Assembly: GCA_028015205.1 (NCBI GenBank)
Contig: CM051519.1
Coordinates: 95,253,539 to 95,317,538 of the forward strand
Source of the DNA: Mytilisepta virgata
Taxonomy: Eukaryota; Mollusca; Bivalvia; Mytilida; Mytilidae
Reading direction: 5' to 3'
Length of the DNA: 64,000 nt
Of the stretch, positions 42,363 to 53,632 are shown one piece after another; position 1 is the stretch's first letter, and each line of letters starts with the position of its first letter. The notes beneath the pieces were generated by a model. That model worked only from the letters and a program-made list of their open reading frames with translations, ran no database searches and was not told the DNA's origin. Made by a program: the position numbers and the translations under genes.

Positions 42363-43376
42363 GTAATTACTCTAATTATTGGACGGCCTAATTATTGGAC
42401 ACTTTTGAAAATTCAAGGAAAATTAAATTTTTTGATAACTCTATTTTTTCGACGATTTCAAAATTGTCAAAGTTACGATTGTTGTTCTCACGTGGTGACA
42501 GTCAGTACTTTTACCTTCTTAGGTAAATTAATTACTTCAAGTCCTCATCAAGTGTTTATTTCGTCTTTCTAAACCATTTAAACTATCTATCTTAATAAAT
42601 TTGATTGAAACAAGATCAATTTTAAGTAAATTTTATTGCATTCTTCCTACCTGGAAGTTTACTTTTGAAAAGAAATCCGAAAAAAGTTCGGAACGGAATT
42701 GCGTATTCGTGTTTCTCAGAGAAATTAATTTAAAAAAATTGAAATGAAATGAATAATGTTTTAACAAAACAGATCCTTTTATCATTGTTTATAAGACATT
42801 TAAATGTAATAGTTATAATATGTTCTAAAAAGACAATGAGACTACTTGTGTACAAACGTAACATGTGTTGTAAAAATCATTTGTGAGATGCTCCAAATCC
42901 AGATCGTAAAAATAATTTGTGAGATGTCCACATATTTAATTTGTATGTCACTCAAATAATACCAATCATTGATTTTATTATGTTTTTATTTATTATATGC
43001 ATTTATTTCATTATTGTAATTATTCTGCTCAGCAATGGGCACCATGATTGGCTGAATAAAAATTATCTTATCTTATCTTATTAGTCAACAACATGGCGGG
43101 TCGTTTGAAATTTGCTACTGTTTTCATCTTCAACATTCAATTAACTTAATTTGAAGGTACAAAAAGATAAATCATGAAAGCAAAATCAAATAACAATACC
43201 GCAAGTATGAACCATTATTTTGATTGCATATTCTTAAAGTACATTGACCAGGTCGATCATATGAAGTCAAAAAATGACAACGATGTGGACGGAAATAAGA
43301 AAACTCTTTTTTTCCGACAATCTTCCAATTTTCCTAAAAAATAGGTGTATTTTAGTGTCCAATAATTAGAGTAATT
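42363..43376. mobile_element. DNA element with AATTACTCTAATTATTGGAC-type TIRs
   Basis: Ends are inverted: left CTCTAATTATTGGAC (followed by a second, offset GCCTAATTATTGGAC), right GTCCAATAATTAGAG. About 1.0 kb, non-coding for a transposase. No clear target duplication was resolved. It lies within the 40,815-44,449 insert. Confidence 0.55.
42840..43085 (+). mobile_element. LINE 3'-tail fragment with (CTTAT)n
   Basis: CTCAGCAATGGGCACCATGA then TTGGCTGAATAAAA and a short (TTATC)n run at about 43,060-43,081 look like the 3' end of a LINE with pentanucleotide tail. No coding part is retained. The 5' limit is a guess. Confidence 0.4.
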
Positions 43377-44705
43377 AATGTAATTGTGTTTTACAATACT
43401 TGGTGACGTCATAAAGTTATGACATCATAATTCATATAACGTCATAATTTGTTCGCCTTCAAGATGTTTACATTTCTCAGACGTAGAAACTGCAAATTTT
43501 TAAATAGCTGTAAAATTGTTAATACTGGGCACATATTGACAGTTGACCCCATTTTAGATTCGTCTTTACATAATCTAGCTATTAGTTAAAAAATATTGAA
43601 CTTTTTTGTGAGCATGTGAAAATTTCAAGCTGAAACTTTTAAAATGACAGACAATAATTTTCAAAATTTGCAATATTTCAGCCTAAAAAAATATAAAAAG
43701 TTACCTTTATTTGTCTGTTATAAGATTTTTTTAAAAGTATAAATATTAATGATAATTTTAAAGGGCATTAGTGAGTTGCAAAGAGTAAACTGAGGCTCTA
43801 AATATATCAGTAATGAATCTTGGTTTTTTCACAGATTTTTTGTTTTTATTCATAAAATAAACATGTTTGTTTTATGCCCAAATTTATGCTGAATCTTTCT
43901 TATTTTCTTTCATATCTGAAAAATATTGCACAGTTATGTTCAGGAAAAGCTTCTGCACCAACCAAATACCACAATGTAGAGAAAAGTTATATGTCATATT
44001 TCAATATGGCTCAAGACCTGCAATGAACTTTGACCTGAGGGATACAAAGAAGTCCATTAAAAAAATTATAATTGCACCATGATATATGGACCTACTGTAA
44101 CAAAACCAAACATGATAACTGTCAGAATAACTAGTGTTGTTTTAAAGGTGTATTGACATAGAAAGGATTAAATGAATAAAACCAAGAAAATTTGTATTCT
44201 ACATGGAGAGCATGAAAGAGGTGCATTTTACTTTGCGAAAGGAGACTTTTTTACCATGGCTCGTGATTTCTCAAATTACGGAAAAAGTAGACTGACTTCA
44301 CTCCCCGAGATTTTAATTGGATATGTGCCATTGTATGGCGATCGTTTTGAGCCATCTCGAGCTCCCATGTTTCAATTAAACGTACAGACTTAATGGCAGC
44401 CTAGTATTTCATGACTTCTGTAACAGGAAAACAACTGCGCGGCCTGTCCCAATTGCTTTAGTTTTTGAGATGTAAGACAAAAACTGCAGTTTACCCCTAT
44501 GTTCTATTTTTAGCCATGTCGGCCATGTTGGTTGGCAGGTGGGTCCATCGGAAAAATTTTTTAAACTAGATACCCTAATGATGCTTGTGGCCAAGTTTGG
44601 TTCCATTTGGCCCAGTAGTGTCAGAGGAGTAAATTTTTGTAAAAGTTAACAGAAGACGACGGACGCCAAAGTGATGAGAATAGCTCACTTAGGCGAGCTA
44701 AAAAA

Positions 44706-45345
44706 GGCCATTATACATTCAAAGATATATTTTTTTCAAGAATTTATTTTAAGTGGAAAATGATAAACGTGTGACACACTCTTTTAACACAAATTTTATT
44801 AATATAGTGATAAAATAGCACATGCAAAAGATACTCTCCTTAGAGTTATGTGAATTGTGGGACAGTAGGGATGATTGATAAATGAAATAAAAAGCAATAT
44901 TTTTTTATTCTATTAATCATTATAATTCATTATGTTGAAAAATCTCACAAAGACAGTAAAAATCATTTTAACAAACAAATTCAATAAATATTTAAATTAA
45001 GAGCCCAACATGGTCATCAATAACACATTAACAACCTTTACATTTTCTAAGTGAAGTTTTCGGTAAGTTTTAACACATTTCTATTGGGCAAGCTGAAATT
45101 TATGAGGGCAAGTGGATTCTTGCATGAACTTGCCCTTTTGGGCAAGTTCATTTAAAAAGTTATTTCTAACAATGAATAAATTATCACAATTTGAAATTTG
45201 CCTTTGATTTACTAGCTAAATAAAATGAGATGAAATAGGAACTGTATTGGAGGGGGGTCCAGATTCTGTTTTTAATTAAAATTTGGTCTTACTTTCGATT
45301 TTTCCCTACAAAAAAAGTGTTTTAAAATCTTTTGATAGAATTATT
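44706..45345. other. No gene seen
   Basis: AT-rich. A small inverted phrase at about 45,085-45,150 (GGGCAAGCTGAAATT; AACTTGCCC, GGGCAAGTT) makes a local hairpin. Confidence 0.4.
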
Positions 45346-46200
45346 AAACCAGAGGCTCCATGGAGCCTGAATCTCTCACCTGGATTTTAGGTGACCACAA
45401 CTGACAAAGCGCTTCTAGATAAGATCTGTAAGTAATTGTTCTACAGTGTCCACCACTTCTAGATAAGATATGTAAAGAATTCTTCCAGTCTCCAATGTTA
45501 ACCAGGAATCTACGAATACAAATTTTGCCTCATTCCCCCACTAATTTTGGTGTGTGGCTGTGTAGCTCCCCACGAATTACCCTTACAGCAAGTAATATCA
45601 TATGATTGAAGGTCGCTTGGTATCGGAGATCTGAATTCTGATGTAAAACTTAACCCAAGGCAATGAAGCCGATAAGTCGGTCAGAGTGACCTAATTTTGG
45701 TGGGAGGCTATTACTCCCCAAGATGTACCCTGACACCAAGTTATATGACTGTAGGTTGCTTAGTATCAGAGAACTGAACTCGGACATAAAACTTAACCTA
45801 ACTCAATGAAGCGCGATAAATAGGTCAGATGGACCTAATTTTGGTGGGACCTGTATTACTCCCCTTGATGCACCCTCACACCAAGAAATATGATTGTAGG
45901 TCACTTTGTATGTTAAAGCTAATTTTTGACATAAAACTTTAATGCCAGTCAACCATGTAATATGGTTCAGTGACCTCCATCTTATGTCACATCATCAGTC
46001 TCTTCAACATGCACCTGCACACAAAAATAGATGACCCTATGTCAACTAGTAACAGAGAACTGGCTGTGGACGCGCACGTGGATGCCAGGATTACTTGATT
46101 AGTCCACCTCAACATTGTTGAGGCAAACTAAAAATATTTCAATTGGCTTGGTAGTTTCTGGACAAAATTTTGAAATATTGTGGTGTTATATGTAATACAT
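45346..46200 (+). mobile_element. Family A-type 5' end with a distinct three-unit array
   Basis: AAACCAGAGGCTCCATGGAG then CCTGAATCTCTCACCTGG: a perfect AGGCTC-CATG-GAGCCT hairpin and a near-intact box. The body has about three units of 140 bp (GTCAGAGTGACCTAATTTTG, GGTGGGAGGCTATTACTCCC, CCAAGTTATATGACTGTAGG), unlike other family A arrays. No 3' hairpin is found before the Tc1 element at 46,206. Confidence 0.6.
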
Positions 46201-46205
46201 ATATA

Positions 46206-47728
46206 CTGAACCGCAAAAGAAACGTCGCTTTTTCAAAATGTTAGCAAAATTCAAAATAAATATTAATTAATGATTTTTATATAATCAGTATTACGATGAC
46301 ATCACCAGGTAAGATTAAATTACCTGTGAATTAAATTTTTGGTTGAATAATTTTCAGTTGATATCGTAGAGCGACCGCTCGTGGGACACACTTGGCGGTA
46401 ATTTTTCTTAAATCTTAAATGTTCGTGAAATTCATGCTCCTTTATGGGTATAAAAGGCCGGAGAAAATTAAAGAGTGTTAGTATCAGTGTTGACACAGAA
46501 GCTATGCCACGTCTGACTCCACAACAGAGAGAACAGGCCATTGGTCGATTGGATGCTGGGCAATCTGCCAGAGTTATTGCCAACGACTTCAACTGTGCTG
46601 TTCGAACAATTGAACGTCTACGGACACGGTACAATGCAACAAACAGCACAAATGACCGTCCACGGAGTGGTAGACTCCAAGTCACTACCCCTAGACAGAA
46701 TAGAGGCATTGTTCGTCACCATTTGATGAATCGGTTCACCCCAGCTGCCGAAACTGCCAGAAACACTGTTGGAACACATGGACGACCCATAAGTGATGAT
46801 ACGGTTCGTCGGCGATTAGCTGCTAGAAACATGAGATGTCGCCGTCCAGCAAGAGGACCTATTCTTACTCCTCGACACCGTCAAGCTCGTCTTCAGTGGG
46901 CCACTCAGCGACAGAATTGGCGAAATCGACAATGGCGTAACATCATCTTCTCTGACGAAAGCCGTTACTGCATTTCAACAGCCGATGGCAGAACCAGAGT
47001 GTGGAGAAGACGCGGGAACGTTACGAAGACAGCTGCATTCTGGAAACAGATGCGTGGGGAGGATCTAGCATCATGGTATGGGGTGGAATCGGCCTTAACG
47101 TTAAACTTGGTCCAGTCATCTTTCAGAACCTTGGCCCAGGCAGAGGAAATGGCGTAACAGCTGCCCGTTACATCGACCAAGTCTTGACACCCCATGTTCA
47201 GCCCCATTTCGCACGTCATCAAAACAAGACTTTCCAACAGGACAATGCACGTGCGCATACCGCAAGAGCCACAAGAGACTTCCTACAGCAGAATAACATT
47301 AATGTTATGGATTGGCCGGCTTTGAGTCCAGATTTAAACCCTATTGAACATTTATGGGACGAAGTTCAAAGACGGTTGAATAATGAGCAGCCAAGTCCGA
47401 CAACTGCAGCTGAACTTTCACAAGCGTTTCAGAGAGTATGGGCACGTATTCCGATGGCGTTTATTAATCGGCTCATCAACTCCATGTACCGAAGATGTGC
47501 CGCAGTAATTGGTGCCGGTGGAGGACATACACGTTATTAACGGACGTGGGAGCACAGCATTGAAAACATGTGACGTTGCGACAATTGTGACGTTTTTGTG
47601 AACATTGTAACCAAGACTGTAAATCATTCATTAAATTTTGTAAAAATTAATTTAAAATATATAAATGTCACTTTAAAATAAATGTATGTGAACATGTCAT
47701 TTTGTGCGACGTTTCTTTTGCGGTTCAG
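46206..47728 (+). mobile_element. Tc1-family (DD34E) DNA transposon, complete ends
   Basis: A 1523-bp element with inverted repeats starting CTGAACCGCAAAAGAAACG (at least 23 bp matched at both ends), flanked by TA (46,204-46,205 and 47,729-47,730), the standard Tc1/mariner target duplication. A single transposase gene fills the interior. Confidence 0.93.
46504..47540 (+). pseudogene. Tc1 transposase, one frameshift
   Basis: About 345 codons from the probable start MPRLTPQQREQ. An N-terminal helix-turn-helix (EQAIGRLDAGQSARVIANDF), a GRPR-like RPRSGRL linker, and a second helix-turn-helix precede the catalytic core: first D in IIFSDESR (~151), second D in FQQDNARAH (~246), E in SPDLNPIEHLWDE (~281). 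The last two are separated by 34 residues, so DD34E, the Tc1 family. Near 47,014, in a GGG run, one base has been lost; the frame shifts and the first reading ends at 47,155. The protein is otherwise well preserved, so the element is probably young but immobile without help. Confidence 0.92.
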
Positions 47729-47730
47729 TA

Positions 47731-49761
47731 TATATAGGAAAATCTCAATGTGGGAACTCATTTATGTCCACTTGCTGTATTTGTTATTCTAATTATTTTC
47801 TTAGACAAATTGGATTTATAGCGCAAATTTCGTCTTGTTCGGCTTAAACATTTTACCCCTTTTAACAATGTTTTTTTGATACAACATATAAAATACATAC
47901 AAGATTAAAACACAAAGATATATTGGATTCATCACTAGGTGAAGAACTATATTCAGAAAGTTCCACATGGTACCCCCAGGTATCATAGACGGTATAAACA
48001 TATTGATGTACTTATAGAAATGCCAAATGGAACTCTTGCCTTATATTCCTTTCAAGAAAGAAGGATATAAATGTGGAATTATTGTCTGGACACCTCAGAT
48101 CGTAAAATGGATTGTTCAGACTTTGAATACCTTTATCAATGTGAATTGTCTAATCACTTGGGTGAAAGATGCAATGAGCTAAGTCGTAACTGAAACTATT
48201 ATACTTCACTAATTTTGTTCAATCATGTCTTCCAGAGAACCAAATAATTTCTGCCTATGGAATTTTCAATGTAAAAGGGAGATAACTCTTCCTATGAGAT
48301 TTTGTAAAATTAAGTACATTTATATTACAACCATGTGATGCCTGAAATATGCACAAAGTGCATTAAAATATTTAAAATAACAGTTTCACAAATTTTAGGA
48401 TAAATATTGTCAAGTTGATAAATTCATATTATTAATTATCTGAAATTTTCAAGCACATTAATTTTTCTATTGGAAATTTCCCATTTAGAATCATTTGTGA
48501 AGTATACTATCATAACCCTTATATAGGATCATCAGTTAAAGCTAGGTGCAGCAATGGGCGGAAAAATCACTTGCAAACGTTATATGTGGTACCCAAATCG
48601 TCTACAAATAGGTGATATTTTATGACCCAGTTTTTAAAATAACGTACGGAAAAAATGCTCCGCCTGGTGTTAATTGAACATCCTACCTTATAAACAACTT
48701 TACATTTTTTATGTTTTCTTGGATGACAATAGGATTAATTAACCAACAAAAGATATTCTAATAATTCTTACGTTTATATAATAGACTTTCAAAATGTGAA
48801 AATCTATTTTATGAACTGAAGTGTCCAGACAGTTGCAATTATATTAATGAAATTGTAATTTGAATACAGGGATTCTTGTTGTGGCTACTATAGTTACACA
48901 TTTTACCCACATTCGTAAATTTGCAAGACGTGAAGAAGTGAATGAAAATGTTTTAAATATAGCCTATACAGTAGGGTTTACAAATTTTAAACTGCCAGTT
49001 TTGCTGCAATCATTTTTCCATTCCGATATTTTCAGTTTTTGACTGCATTAATTTTTTCTCATAGAGAATTAATAAGAAAATTTTTACGTCTAATAACACA
49101 TGTTTGTAATGGCAACTCATCAAGGTTAATTACCCAATTAAAAAGTGTCTTAATTAAATCAGCATTTTAGACTTTCAAAATCATGCCAAAATCACGAAAA
49201 CTGAGGTTTACAGGCAGTAAAAGGGGATACTGGCTTAATAGACAAATAAGTGTTTTATAATTCCTACACTGAAAATTTCAGAATGGACTAAATCCATAAA
49301 ATAAATTGAGATAAACTTGTCGTTGCACTTTTCAAGTTTCTTACACAGATAACTTCTTTTCACCCTCGTTTTAATTCTTGAACTATCGCGCGCTTCTCAC
49401 GTACCGGAAATGACGATTGAAATTTTTGGCTTTGGAGGTCTATTTTTAATATGGGGAATTTCTTCTTTCCCGTTTTGGGTCTCACGTGAGCCACAAAGTT
49501 TCCTTTTGAAAAATCACCGAGTCGACCAAACTTTGTGAATGATCAGAATTTTACTAAAAATAGAATAAAATATCAGGAAAAGAAATGAAAAAAACATTAA
49601 ATAATGGGAAGGACAACACACCCCACTGTCAACTCGCCCCCATCTCACTCTCGAGACATCTCGCCGTACTACAAAATATTATTTGCAGCTTGTCCCCGTA
49701 TTACCCTCGGAATGACACAAAGAATGATATACACAAAAGCACCGATTTAAATGAAAAGTCA
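47731..49761. other. No gene supported
   Basis: About 2 kb of AT-rich DNA. A frame at 48,886-48,965 preceded by GAATACAG looks faintly exon-like (GILVVATIVTHFTHIRKF), but the acceptor lacks a pyrimidine tract and the donor is weak. Confidence 0.4.
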
Positions 49762-50223
49762 TACTGGAACGCCACAGCTGTCTTATGTTCATTTCCATAA
49801 TGTTGTTATGTCCATTTGTTGTTTTATTAAGTCAAATTGTCTGATTGTGTTGTTTGTTCTTATGTTGTTATGTTCAAATATTATTTCATTGAGTTAATTT
49901 CTATTTTGTTATGTGCAATTATTATTTCATTCAGTCGAATCAATTTGTTGTGGTGTTAAAAGATCGTTTTGTTGGGTCAATTGATGATATTGTTATGTTA
50001 AATCATTATTTTATTATGTTAGATCAACTTATTATCATGTTAAATTATTATGTTATCAAGTCAAATCAACATATTGTTATGTTCAATCATTATTTCGTCT
50101 TGTCAGTCTAACTTGTTGTTATGTTCATTTGATGTTTCGTTACGTCCAATTAGTATAATGTTATGTTGCATTTTCATCACGTGATGTCAAGTAGCAACTT
50201 TATTTCATTGTGTCGAGTTATTA

Positions 50224-50511
50224 GGCACCAACCATTTTTTTTACCGAGGGGGGCCTCGGATTTTTATTCCTGATAGAATTTTTTTTTCAGGTCAGTCGAA
50301 AATCAAATTTTTTTTTCACACATCAAGCAAAACAGAATTTTTTTTTATTATATACATGAGCAAATGTACAGATATTCAGACTTAAAATTTTTGTTGGGTC
50401 ATAGTGAGAATGAAAATATTTTTTTCAGACTAATCTGGACATAAAATATTTTTTTCGAAAAAATCCCAGCCCCCCCCCCCCCGGAAATAAAATGGTAAAA
50501 TGGTTGGTGCC
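50224..50511. mobile_element. PIF/Harbinger-type MITE, TTA target duplication
   Basis: A 288-bp insertion with inverted ends GGCACCAACCATTTT and AAAATGGTTGGTGCC, flanked by TTA at 50,221-50,223 and 50,512-50,514. The uninterrupted right foldback arm supplies the empty site (GAGTTATTATGTTG on its reverse strand), which proves a 3-bp TTA duplication. The interior is rich in T runs and a long C run. TTA duplications point to PIF/Harbinger. Confidence 0.88.
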
Positions 50512-50736
50512 TTATGTTGTAATGTTGAATCGTTATGTTGATCAACGTTATGGTGTTCATTCGGAAATGATCTTCGAGTTACTTCGGTATTAACAGATTA
50601 ATTTGAGACCACACCCAATCTGCCATAAATTATTCAACACCTACCCAAGTGTTTCGGGTACCTGTTCATATAGATTAATAGGTTCAAGGCTATACCCATC
50701 ATCAGAGCGACTCAAACCCCTGATGTTTTATTATTA

Positions 50737-51040
50737 GGGATCAACCATTTTTTGGGGTGGGAGGGGGTTGGGGGAGAGGGGTAGGATCAATTTTGGAATA
50801 AAAAGGCAGGACCAGGATTTTGGCAAATTGAAAAGGCAGGATCACTGTAGGTGTGAACAAAATGCAGGACACATGCCAATCAGGACATTTTTCGGTGTAA
50901 ATGAAAATAAAAATGTGGGTCGAAATAGCAGCCAAAAAAAATCCAGGACAAGATTTCCAGGAAAAAAAATAGGCAGGACCAAACTTTTGATCCTTACCCC
51001 CCGCCCCCCCCCCCTCCCCCTCATAAAATCAAATGCTCCC
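50737..51040. mobile_element. Second PIF/Harbinger-type MITE, left-arm copy
   Basis: Ends GGGATCAACCATTTT and GCTCCC (reverse GGGAGC), flanked by TTA at 50,734-50,736 and 51,041-51,043. The interior repeats GGCAGGACCA-like phrases and has C/G runs. It is present at the mirrored site in the right arm, so it predates arm duplication. The ends resemble the 50,224 element (GGNANCAACCATTT). Confidence 0.8.
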
Positions 51041-51807
51041 TTAAGACGTATTATCTTTAATTATTTTACAACGTATGTTGAGAAACTGATACATAAAGAG
51101 TCGCGGCGTTTAAATATATAATTTGAATAATAAATTATATATATTATTGAGAAGTTTAATTTGAATTACTAAGGTTAATATCGCCTTTGGTTTATAATAC
51201 TAATATGGTTATCAACCATTCACTAATACGCAGAAACAAACTTTTTATAATGCTAAATATGTTCGTTTTGGCGTTCAAGATTGAATGAGTCTGTCGTAAT
51301 TTATAGGTTTTTACATGTATCTCAAATGTGGCTGCTACCTAAATAGCTGCTGGCATTTCAAAATGTTATATTCTTATATAAATATTTGTTTTTTAAGACA
51401 TTTCAAAAAAGTGGCTGCCAGCTTGCGCCTGGTTAAATACAGACCTAAAAATAAAAACAAAGCGCCACCGATATAGTATTTGCTACAAACAGTTAGGAAG
51501 AAATGATTTCACAAATTATATGTTCAAACGCCTCTCCTCCCCCGCTGATTGCATAAAAAAAAAACACAAAAGTCTTGAAAATTACCTCACCTCGTCTAAA
51601 ACGAAATAAAAACAGTATATCTTTCTCAAACGTATCCAATACGTAAATTATAACACAAATTCTCAATTGAAAATAATTTTTGTCATGTTTGTGCACAATG
51701 AGATAAAGACTTAACATAGATTATTGACCAACAATTTAAGTGTGCGACTCTTTGTGTATCAGTTTCTCAACATACGTTGTAAAATAATTAAAGATAATAC
51801 GTCTTAA

Positions 51808-52099
51808 GGGAGCAACCATTTGACCTTTAGAGGGGACTACGATCAAATGTTTGGTCCTGCCTATCTTTTTTCCCTGAAAATTTTGGTCCTGGATCTTATT
51901 TTCGGCTGCTATTGCGACCTACATTTTTATTTTCATTTAACCAGAAAATGTCCTTATTGACACATGTCCTGCATTTTTTTTTTTACACCTAAAGTGATCC
52001 AGCCTTTTTATTTTGCCAAAATCCTGGCCCTGCCTTTTTTTCCAAAATTGATGCTAGCCCCCCCCCCCCCGTCCCCGCCCTACAAAAATATTTGATCCC
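51808..52099. mobile_element. Second PIF/Harbinger-type MITE, right-arm copy
   Basis: The mirror copy of 50,737-51,040: begins GGGAGCAACCATTT and ends TTTGATCCC, flanked by TAA on both sides (51,805-51,807 and 52,100-52,102). It differs from the left copy by substitutions and homopolymer length, giving a measure of time since the arms were duplicated. Confidence 0.8.
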
Positions 52100-52830
52100 T
52101 AAAAATAAAACATCAGGGGCTTGAGTCGTTTTGATGATGGGTGTAGCCGTGAACCTATTAATCTATCTGAACAGGTACCCTAAATACTGGGGTCGGTGTT
52201 GAATATAGTTTATGGCAGACTGGGAGTGGTCTCAAATTAATCTGTTAATACCGAAGTAACTCGAAGATCATTTCCGACTGAACAACAGAACGTTGATCAA
52301 CATAACGATTCAACATTACAACATAATACTTCAACATTACAACATAATACTTCAACATTACAACATAATAACTCGACACAATGAAATAAAGTTGCTACTT
52401 GACATCACGTGATGAAAATGCAACATAACATTATACTAATTGGACGTAACGAAACATCTAATGAACATAACAACAAGTTAGACTGACAAGACGAAATAAT
52501 GATTGAACATAACAATATGTTGATTTGACTTGATAAAATAATAATTTTAACATGATAATACGTTGATCTAACGTAATAAAATAATGATTTAACATAACAA
52601 TATAATCAATTGACCCAACAAAACGATCTTTTAACACCACAACAAATTGATTCGATTGAATGAAATAATAATTGCACATAACAAAATAGAAATTAACTCA
52701 ATGAAATAATATTTGAACATAACAACATAAGAAAAAACAACACAATCAGACAATTTGACTTAATAAAACATCAAATGGACATAACAACATTATGGAAATG
52801 AACATAAGACAGCTGTGGCGTTCCATAGTA

Positions 52831-53632
52831 TGGTAAAAGCATACAATATAATGTTATCTTTAAAATAAAATAAGCAAGTATTATATATATATATAATTTT
52901 AAAGAATGATTCTACTTTGGTCCTTAAAGTATGATTTTCTTCCTCCTTTATATATAATTGCCTAGAAACTAGAAACAATGTAATTTAATTTGATTTCTGG
53001 AATTATTGTGTTACATCATGTTGTAATAATGGGCCTTTTCTATTTATTGTAAATGAGTTTGTGCCCATAAAATATTTATTTATTTAGTTATTTATTTACA
53101 AGTTTTGCCGTTTATATAAATATACGACGTGATTTATTCTATTTTTCTTTAAAAAAATCATTTAATAAATTTTATTTATTTATTTATATAAAAGCAATAC
53201 GTACTTTTACAAATAGTAGATTACAATGCCTCGCTACTGTTGATTCTTAGTTTAAAATGTATTATTATGATTAAAAATCAAAGTTAATTAATTCAAAATG
53301 AAAGGCAAGAGCAAGAGTGAAGCAAATTGTTAATGCGACTCATGATGAGCAGTGGTATGGTCTGCCATTCCTGGAGTTAATTAAATTTTTAAATTGTCGG
53401 AAGGAACATTCCATTTAAAAGTTATCTGGCAGATCATTCCAGGTTTGCCGCAAAATATCTAAATGAGTTGAGACCATACCTTGTTATACTTACAGTCGGT
53501 ACGTTGGCCTTTATTATGATACCTGAAAGATTATCTATGTTTTTTAATTTCAACTAAGGCGTGTAAATATAGACTGGACTATCTAGTGACAATTTTGAAA
53601 GTTTCTAATTTTATGAATGGTAAAGTAGTATA
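52831..53632. other. No gene seen
   Basis: AT-rich spacer, with ATTTATTTATTT runs near 53,080 and 53,170. Confidence 0.4.

Larger units (their letters stand above)
40815..44449 (+). mobile_element. Insert flanked by ~440-bp LTR-like direct repeats
   Basis: Direct repeats at about 40,812-41,271 and 43,990-44,449 start TGGC-CAAGACCTGCAATG and end GGCCTGTCCCA, so they carry TG...CA ends. They are roughly 90 percent alike with indels. The insert begins and ends exactly with these repeats relative to the surrounding family A sequence, as an LTR element would; a short ATT may be the target duplication. The 2.7-kb interior has no gag, pol or tRNA-primer match that I can see. Either a non-autonomous LTR element (TRIM/LARD-like) or a duplication of a repeat block. 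Each copy has a short frame (CILHGEHERGAFYFAKGDFF in the second) of unknown meaning. Confidence 0.45.
39322..44705 (+). mobile_element. Family A element interrupted by a 3.6-kb insert
   Basis: Starts AAACTATAGGGTCTCAAGAG then CCTGTATCGCTCACCTGG at 39,322. About six units of 150-170 bp follow, marked by CCATCTTGGTTGACA near 39,423, 39,592, 39,744, 39,908, 40,074 and 40,241. A segment shared with 1551-1810 runs to 40,814. The family A body resumes at about 44,450 (TTGCTTTAGTTTTTGAGATG) and ends with GACGACGGACGCC and the GCTCACTTAGGCGAGCTAAA terminus at 44,705. The intervening 40,815-44,449 is a later insertion. Confidence 0.65.
49764..52828. mobile_element. Foldback-type element with ~1.1-kb inverted arms
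   Basis: Two long inverted arms (49,764-51,105 and 51,745-52,828) surround a 639-bp unique loop. Arm ends are CTGGAACGCCACAG and, on the right (reverse complement), CTATGGAACGCCACAG; both are bordered by TA. The arms contain about seven degenerate 42-bp tandem units (TTGTTATGTTCAATCATTAT-like), as in Foldback elements, then a shared MITE. The left arm alone has a second MITE. No transposase in arms or loop. Whether TA is a genuine target duplication is uncertain. Confidence 0.85.

Noticed and set aside
46320..47258. Antisense and alternate-frame ORFs over the Tc1 transposase
   Set aside because: They are shadows of the transposase coding sequence.
48886..48965. Possible exon after GAATACAG (GILVVATIVTHF)
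   Set aside because: Weak acceptor without a pyrimidine tract and a poor donor; not enough to list as a gene.
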